A stretch of 64,000 nucleotides of DNA, from positions 7,238,028-7,302,027 of the forward strand of contig JAJEKV010000034.1 of assembly GCA_021234155.1 (NCBI GenBank). Reading direction: 5' to 3'. Positions within the stretch are counted from its first letter, which is position 1; the number at the start of each line of letters is the position of its first letter. The position numbers and the translations under genes were made by a program. This DNA comes from Isoetes taiwanensis. Lineage: Eukaryota; Streptophyta; Lycopodiopsida; Isoetales; Isoetaceae. The notes below the pieces were generated by a model. That model did no database searches, was not told the DNA's origin, and was given only the letters and a program-made list of their open reading frames with translations. Shown piece after piece: positions 57,820 to 64,000 of this stretch.

Positions 57820-57909
57820 TGAAAGTGATGGGAGAACAGGAGAGATGGCTAAGGGCGGATGTGGTAGAACAGGAGATGGCGGATAGGAGAAGACAAAGGC
57901 CTCCGAGGT

Positions 57910-57916
57910 TTTATAT
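57910..57916 (-). promoter_or_regulatory. TATA box of cassette gene 3
   Basis: The minus strand reads ATATAAAACC about 90 bp upstream of the start codon at 57,819. Confidence 0.5.
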
Positions 57917-57929
57917 GGAAACTAGAGAT

Positions 57930-58320
57930 ACGTTGGAATCTACGGTTGCGAGTACCGATAAAGTTGTGTAATAATCCTACGAGGCGAAATTATAGCATGC
58001 AATCAGGCAACGGTAGCCTATGTTCGCATCATGGGATCCGTCATATCCTAGCCGTACTGTATGCAGGCCGTACAAAAGACAGTGTTATTGTGGCAGCGCA
58101 TGCCACGTCCTTGGCATGACGTTGTCATCCACATGCCACGTATGTGAATAGACGTTGTCATCCACATGCCACGTGCTTTGGGTGCTGGCGCTTGCCAATC
58201 CTAGATATGACTAATTCGCATTTACCTGCAAGTTATCACATAATCTAGCTAGATATTTGTGTTACATATAGTTTTCCATTAATAAATTGGGAATTTATAC
58301 ATACAACGAGGTGTACGTTA
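57930..58320. other. Upstream flank of cassette gene 3
   Basis: Contains a short direct repeat (GACGTTGTCATCCACATGCC at about 58,121 and 58,153). No gene is seen. Confidence 0.6.
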
Positions 58321-58323
58321 TGG

Positions 58324-58390
58324 AGATCATACGACGCGAAATCCATTGATTGCTACCTAATTGCAAGCGGCATTTTGCGTCGTGTGATCT
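58324..58390. repeat. 67-bp foldback D
   Basis: Left arm AGATCATACGACGCGAAAT and right arm ATTTTGCGTCGTGTGATCT pair at 17 of 19 positions, the best-preserved member. It lies 20 bp from the LTR of the gypsy element. Confidence 0.9.
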
Positions 58391-58409
58391 TTTAATAAAA
58401 CAAAACAAG

Positions 58410-59000
58410 TGTTTGGGGTCTGGGTTCGGGAACTCCTGCAAGACAACCCTCTGTGAGGACCCTTGGATCTAACAGGAGAATCCGGGGGACTATATCACGC
58501 GGGATTTGCACGAAAAGAACAAGAAGAAGAAAACAGAACAAAAGAGAACAATGAGAGGAAAATGATAAGCTTCCTTGATATCAATGATGAACATACATGA
58601 GCTCTCGCAATCGAGAGAAGGCTGAAGAGAGACAAGACTCAAAACTCATCTAAAACTCATGTGCTAGCTCTACTCATATATATAGTACAATGGCCTTTGG
58701 CCCAATATAGACACTCGGACTGATCTCGGTGCCGACTCCTGGAAGGAGGCCTGATTTGCAGGAATGTTGGCGGTGCCTCTTGAAGTGCCTAGAACCACGC
58801 TGACGCTGACGCAGGCGGTGACGGGTCATCACTTGTCGCGGCGCCTCTTGGTAGCAGACCCAGGTTTTGACTGCGTGGTCTGCTGCTTGGTCTTCTGCGG
58901 GGCCTTGGACGACTGACCCGTGCCTGTCTGTGGATCCTTGGACTTGACTTGGTCCGTCGTATGCATGAATAGTCCTGTACCAGGAGGCACAGGACTAACA
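58410..59000 (-). repeat. 3' LTR of the gypsy element (591 bp)
   Basis: On the minus strand it starts TGTTAGTCCTG and ends GACCCCAAACA, giving the usual TG...CA ends. A TATA box (TATATATATG, 58,675-58,684) lies about 320 bp in. The partner LTR is outside the window. Confidence 0.8.
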
Positions 59001-61987
59001 CTCCCCCCCCACCAAACGACACTCAGGGTGAAGAAAAGGAGGAAGTGTTTCAGAGGGCGGGAAGCCATCAGTCTGAAAGTGATCCTCACGGGAGTGAGGA
59101 CGGGCACCATTATGGTACTTGCCAATGAGATCCTGGCGTATTTGAAGAGCAGGAGGAGTGTTTTGCCCAAGGGCAGGATCGGCGTCAATGAGAAAATGAG
59201 AGCGCACCATGTCTTCAAGGGCAGCATGGGCGTCAGAAGAAACAAACTGGCATTCCATGAGTAGGCAGGTCTGGAGACCGAAGGCACTGACACTGGCATT
59301 TGGATTGCAGTGAAAGATGGGACGCTGCCGATTCAAGGAGCTGAGCAGGATGCATTTGAGAGCAGCACAGAAACCAGCTTGAAGGTGGACTGAAGGATCT
59401 GGGGAGGTGGCGGCATTCTGCAAGAAGGTGTCAAGACCATGAAGTGCATCAGCAGGGCGTTGCCAACCACGCTCATTTGCAATATAGATCCAATTGATGG
59501 TGTTATCAAGAGTGGCACCATCCTCCCAAGTGGAGCGGCGAACAAAACGGGTATCCCACCGGAGATCCGTCGAGATCTGAGGTGGAGTCCATCCAGCATG
59601 GCCATCCATGACCTTTGTCCAAAAGGGGAGACGCCAATCAGAGGTCAGGAACCTGGGGCGTGGAGGAACACCCAGGGAAGCATAGGGAGAGGGGATCATG
59701 CCCGTGGGCATGGGCTGCTGAGCCTGCTCCCTGAATTCTCGGACAAGAGCCGGATCAAGAGCTTTGCACCAATGGTCCCAAACAGAAGCAGGGAGCTGGG
59801 AGTTGACAGGAGGGCTATCCCAACCCGTGGGGACTGTCTTGCTATCCAGAAGAGCACGCAGTTGATTGTAACCTGCCAGGTGCTGCATATAAACTTGTGC
59901 AAAGGGAAGATCCTCGGGATGGCCCAGATACTTCCTTATCTGTTGCAGCGCTTCAGCTTGCCAGAGAGGCAAATGATGAGCAAGCTCCGGCATGTACTCT
60001 TGATGAAGAGCATGTGTCTGATCATGATCAGACAGATAGGGGTTGTTATCCAAAAGCAACCATTGAAGTGTGGGGTCTCCCTGAAAGTTCTGATGTGGCC
60101 CATCTCGAAATTTGTCCTGTGTATCAGCCAGATAGAAATCATGAAAAATGTACGCCATTGGTTGAACAACTCTGAAGGTGATCATATCCGGATCGTCACA
60201 GTGAATGAGATCAAAGACTAAAAGGGCACAAAATAAACCTTTGTCTTCAACAGAGAGGTCTGGCCAGATCCGAAGAAAATCTGCAGTGCGCAGGGGAACA
60301 TCAACGGGACCATCAGCTGTATGCCACTTCAGAAGAAAGAGGTGGCGGCGGGCAATCACATAATCCAGATAACTGGAAGGAATAGGGAAGTCAACAGGCA
60401 GGTTGAGAGCAATGGTAACATAGCCTTCAAGTTTGGTCTGAGCCTCATCAGCAGACTGAATAGCTTGCTGTAGCTGTTGTTCGAGGTCACGGAGCCGGTT
60501 CTCCTTTTCTAACAGAAGGCGTGATTGGTCACGGACCCGTTTCTGAGAAGTTGTGACATGGGAGGAGGATTGCCCAGGAACATTGAGGCGGAGCCTGGCA
60601 ATCTCAGCGTCATCAAGAACTTTCTGTTTCTGAGCCGCCTGAAGCTGATCTTGGAGAGATGTGAGCTGAGAGGTCTGCGTGGAAAGCTGAGCTTCCAAAG
60701 AGGTGTAAGGTCTTGAGCTTGAGTGTTGTAATGCCGAGAGAGCTCTGTATACAGCGTGTCCAGTTTGGCAATGTTTTTATCCTTGTCAACCAAGAGAGTC
60801 TCTCTTGCCTTGACCTGCTCCGATAATTCCTGAATGGTGGTCTGCAATTGAGCCTGCTGATCGGCAAGCAGACTATTCTGACTTTGGGCAGCCTTGAGAT
60901 CTTCACGGGCCTGTAAAAGAGCCTCGTGCTTGTCTTGAAGCTGGGTCTCCAGAGTATTCACTTGCGTGGTAGCAGCTTGAAGGTCACGGTGAACCGCGTC
61001 GGAGGCCTCCAGGGCCGTTTGAACCCCATTCATGAGAGCTTCTTGGGATTCTTGGAACTTGAGAGCAGCAGCTTGAGCATCCTGCTGATATTGGTACAAA
61101 AGCTGGCGAGGGTGCGGAGGCGGAGGGGCCTGCTGTTGCCGTGTTTGTGACGTTTGTGAGACATGATGAGAACTGGAGGGCCTTGTTTCTGTAGAGGAGG
61201 AGGAGACAGTGACATGCGTGGTGTTATGCTGGACATGAGCAGAAGAAGAAGGGCGTGAAGTGCCAACTGGTTGATTTTGAGGAAGGGAATGAAAGGACTG
61301 TTGAGTGGAAGCATGAGAATGAGGAGGTGAGGGAGGAAAGTAATGACAGATGAGGGCTTGAAGATGGCCTCCCACGGAAACTTCACAGATAGAAGTGGCA
61401 GCCCGAAGACGGTCAACTTCTTGGAGAAGACGGTAGAACAACAATTGGGGCCAATCAATGTGGTGGTTGGAGCGAGTAGCAGTGATCACCATATTATAGA
61501 AAGGCTTATTGATATGGGTGTTCTTGATAGAATACCCAAGGAACTTGCGCCACAGAAACTTAACAAAAGTTTCATGGGGCTTGTCAATATTTGTCAGGCG
61601 ATGCACGTTTGCTTGATAAGCAGGAGCACCAAACTCAGTGACATCTAGATCCTGTATGGCAGACCAAGATAAACAAGAGGTTTGCAAAGGAATATGGAAT
61701 ACCTCAGAAATCAGGTGCTGAGTCAGCAAAATGGTGGTGCCATCGACCACACTAGTGTAGCCCTGCGGGCTGTTGACGATATGAGCGAGGAACTGCTTCA
61801 ACTGGTCTGGATTGGGAGCCGGAAGTTCCATTTGTGAGAATTCGTAAAGCTTCTGGCGTTCGGCGACTTCTCGATTCGGGCCAACAAGGGTTTCACGGAA
61901 AGTGGGAGTCAAGAAAGATACTGACTCAAACAGAGCCGGTTCCCTGGGAGCAGTAGCCTGAAGTGTAGGAAATTTTGGTGCAGCCAT
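58995..61987 (-). pseudogene. Extra ORF of the gypsy element (coiled-coil, ~1,000 aa), one frameshift
   Basis: The likely start MAAPKFPTLQ is at 61,987 (the frame stays open to 62,269 but that part looks like leader). The N-domain (LTQHLISEVFHIPLQ, FVKFLWRKFLGYSI) loosely recalls the plant 'putative transposon protein' fold found in Athila-type extra ORFs. Then come a Ser/Pro/His/Gln-rich hinge (about 61,350-61,080), a long coiled coil (TTQVNTLETQLQDKHEALLQ) and, after one frameshift near 60,710, more coil and a globular C-domain rich in Trp/Asp/His (WHTADGPVDVPLRTADFLRI; LTSDWRLPFWTKVMDGHAGW). The frame ends LVGGEC-stop at 58,995, inside the LTR. The function is unknown; a structural or env-position role is only analogy. 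Confidence 0.7.
59001..59013 (-). other. Polypurine tract
   Basis: GGTGGGGGGGGAG on the minus strand, directly before the LTR. It primes plus-strand DNA synthesis. Confidence 0.85.
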
Positions 61988-62462
61988 GGCAAAGAGCTTC
62001 AAAAAGAATGGTGATGCTAAGGCGGAGAGCGGAGACAGAAGACGAAGGCGCAGAGAGACGAAAAGGTTTAGGGCGCGCAAATGTGGGCGAAGGGGCATGA
62101 TGAGGGCGAAGCTGCAACCGTTGATGGGGTCAGGTGTCGAAAGATGCCAAGGAGGCGATTGAGAGGCAAAAATTTGGCTAAGTCCCCAAACAACAAAGGG
62201 AGAAGTAATGAACGGTGGAGATGAGGCGTGAGAGAATGATGGGATGTGACAGGTGGCCAAAGGACACACATTAATGTTCGACGGGCGTGAAAATAAGGAA
62301 TGGCATTTAATGCTGGCAACTCAAAGTGGGATATTGTGTCAGAAGGTACCATGGCTAGATATGCGGCGGGAGAAAAGATTCTCATTTTAGAAACAGCCTT
62401 GCATTGCAAACACGTTGGCGATTTTTGTGATTGGTCCACGTCGACAAGAAGTTCCTCGGTTG

Positions 62463-62472
62463 GCTATATAAG
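62463..62472 (+). promoter_or_regulatory. TATA box of the antisense ORF
   Basis: GCTATATAAG, 30 bp before a plausible transcript start and 39 bp before the ATG at 62,502. Confidence 0.6.
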
Positions 62473-62501
62473 ACAAACCGGGAGTGAAGCGAAGACACCC
62501 G

Positions 62502-62768
62502 ATGGCGCTCAGTATGTCTGCTGCTGGTTTGCATGACAAATGCACTATGCCTTCCAACTGCCTGGAGTGGATTACGTGCAAAATGGACTGTCTGGACCTC
62601 TGGCGGTGCCACAATCGTGGCATTGCTATGGACGGGTGGTGTGCCGGCATGGCTGAGCATGCCGATCCCCACACCAACGGGATGGAGGTGATTCTGCACC
62701 TGCGCTGGGACCCTGAGCACAACTGGTACCACATCCTGCATATCACCTCTGCTCCGAACCCGGAGTAG
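62502..62768 (+). CDS. Antisense 88-aa Cys/His-rich ORF inside the gypsy element
   Basis: Runs opposite to the element, between integrase and the extra ORF. It starts MALSMSAAGLHDKCTM and ends HILHITSAPNPE. It has seven Cys and many His/Trp (CTMPSNCLEWITCKMDCLDL; RCHNRGIAMDGWC; LRWDPEHNWYHI), suggesting a compact metal-binding or disulphide fold. A TATA box lies upstream and an A/T-rich AATATAAATA about 115 bp after the stop could serve 3'-end formation. Antisense ORFs in this position are known from Tat-lineage elements such as maize Grande; the homology of this one is untested. Confidence 0.55.
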   Translation: MALSMSAAGLHDKCTMPSNCLEWITCKMDCLDLWRCHNRGIAMDGWCAGMAEHADPHTNGMEVILHLRWDPEHNWYHILHITSAPNPE

Positions 62769-62906
62769 AGGGTTTTTCTTCTTAGGACTTAGTGGATAGG
62801 GCTCTGAGCCCGTTTTTGTATATAGGGCAGTGCCCCTAGCGGAAATAGCTGGGCTGTGCCCACATTTTGTAAAAATTTCCACCTATAATATAAATATGCC
62901 GCTGGT

Positions 62907-64000
62907 TTAGTCACGATCTGTTGTGTTCGTGTCTGGAATAGCATCTGTTTGTTGATTTTCACTTTCTGTGGTATGAAATGTTTTGAGGCGAAAGCCATTA
63001 ACCAGTGTAGGTAATGGAGTTCCATCTAATTCAGCCAGCTGGAAAACGCTGGGTTGAACCACTTGAGCAATTTGATAAGGGCCAAGCCATCGAAACTTTA
63101 GTTTACCCGGAAAATTTTTGTACCGAGAATCATAAAGAAGAACCAAATCTCCTTCCTTGAATGTTTTTGTCTTCAAACGTTTGTCATGTAAAGATTTTTG
63201 CAACCGTTGTCCATGAAGAACCCGAATATAAGCATCCCTTCTAAGTTCATCCAACTGTTCCAATTGATAAACCCGTTCTTTGAGTGCAGCAGGCGGATTA
63301 TGGGCAGTAGCCAGTTGAAAACGGAGAGTTGGGAGAATGTACTCAAAAGGCATGAGAGCTTCTTGACCATAAACCAATTTGAAAGGAGTGTGACCAGTAG
63401 CATTGTAAGCCCAAAGAACAGTAGGAAGTTTGTTTTGCCAGTCAGTGCGAGAAGCGTCACAGATTTTCTTGAGAATGGTGACCAGAGTTTTGTTGGTGCT
63501 TTCAGCTAAACCGTTCCCTTGAGGATAGTAAGGTGTGCTCTTGTGATGATGTATCAGGAGATAATCCGTCAGCTCCTTGATGGTATGATTGATAAAATGG
63601 ACACCACGATCACTGACCAGCTCCGTGGGGCAGCCGAATCGCGTGATGATTTGTTGATAGATGACCTTGGCTGTGCTTGTCGCAGTGTTGTCTGGAAGTG
63701 CGCAAGCTTCCGCCCATTTGGTAGCGTAGTCAGTGAGAACCAGAATGTAGCGGGCACGGGTGTGCCGCGCAGGAGGATCAATGGGTCCCACAAAATCCAT
63801 TCCCCATTTCTTTGAAGGGAAGGGCGTGGCAACCCGGCGTCAAGGGAAGAGCGTCACGGGCCGTGGGCCATCCCACACGCTGGCAAGCATCACACGTGCG
63901 GGCGTGGGCGTGAGCGTCTTTGAAGAGCGTGGGCCAAAAATAACCAGCAAGAAGAATTTTGCGTGCCGTGGTGTCACCATGAAAATGACCACCATCGAGC
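62907..64000 (-). pseudogene. Gypsy integrase (C-terminal pol), one frameshift
   Basis: Integrase inserts the element's DNA. The zinc-binding part is HFHGD...TCDACQR (about 63,985-63,880). After a one-base shift near 63,830 the catalytic core follows: MDFVGPIDPPARHTRARYIL, LVLTDYATKWAE (first Asp), ELVSDRGVHF (second Asp) and YPQGNGLAESTNK (Glu). The C-terminal domain has FKEGDLVLLYDSRYKNFPGK and FRWLGPYQI, with no chromodomain. The stop is at 62,907. All three catalytic residues are present. The reverse transcriptase lies beyond the window. Confidence 0.9.

Larger units (their letters stand above)
58410..64000 (-). mobile_element. Ty3/gypsy (Tat/Athila-like) element, 3' part
   Basis: Minus strand, in order: integrase, an extra ORF, polypurine tract, 3' LTR. 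The integrase style (DFVGPI...TDYATKWAEA) and a large ORF downstream of pol point to the Tat/Athila branch. The gag, protease, RT and 5' LTR lie right of the window. The 5 bp outside the LTR are ACAAG, one half of the expected target duplication. Confidence 0.85.

Noticed and set aside
59439-60221. 260-aa plus-strand ORF
   Set aside because: Shadow of the extra gypsy ORF on the opposite strand; no independent coding features.

Overview
This is nuclear DNA of a land plant, not of a prokaryote. The genes that can be recognised are plant genes with GT-AG introns: an EYA-type phosphatase, an At-4/1-like coiled-coil protein, a mitochondrial GrpE, a plant SAM-methyltransferase relic and a PLS-type PPR relic. 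They are small islands in a sea of LINEs, LTR elements, foldbacks and tandem duplications. The density of old repeats fits a large, transposon-rich genome such as a homosporous fern, but the species cannot be fixed from the sequence alone.

Layout, left to right. 1-3,115: a nearly full LINE ORF2 (endonuclease, reverse transcriptase, CCHC knuckle) broken by two TAG codons. 3.1-6.5 kb: decayed LTR/copia-like sequence, a frameshifted hAT (DUF659) transposase and two foldbacks. 6.5-8.7 kb: minus-strand ORFs joining a coiled coil to a RING-H2 finger. 9.6-9.85 kb: a cluster of CG-rich palindromes. 10.0-17.2 kb: two head-to-tail, non-coding, inverted-repeat-ended elements, purine-rich on the + strand. 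18 kb: a PPR pseudogene. 19-29 kb: LINE 3' ends with short tandem tails, a 370-bp MITE, an ORF1p-like LINE fragment, an intact TRIM with target duplication, and a methyltransferase pseudogene.

29.8-32.0 kb carries the EYA gene. 33.7-39.8 kb holds LINE debris, including a long L1-type copy. 39.9-41.4 kb is the At-4/1-like gene and 43.3-45.5 kb the mitochondrial GrpE gene, whose first intron holds a 376-bp near-perfect foldback. Several of these genes carry single-base frameshifts or stops; EYA does not in the exons that can be seen.

46.1-48.3 kb is a broken gene of a transposase-like family that I recognise only loosely. It is followed by about 1 kb of a 24-bp repeat whose core is the palindrome GGAATATTCC, and then by a convergent minus-strand gene with an N-terminal RING. 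53.4-58.4 kb is a second, unrelated-looking cassette: one large transposase-like gene (+) facing two small paralogous coiled-coil genes (-), with four ~67-bp foldbacks of one family lying between and beside the genes. I regard these two cassettes as the best candidates for an undescribed mobile system.

58,410-64,000 is the 3' part of a minus-strand Ty3/gypsy element of Tat/Athila type: integrase, then a ~1,000-aa extra coiled-coil ORF that runs through the polypurine tract and stops inside the 3' LTR. A short ORF with its own TATA box lies in the opposite orientation between integrase and extra ORF.
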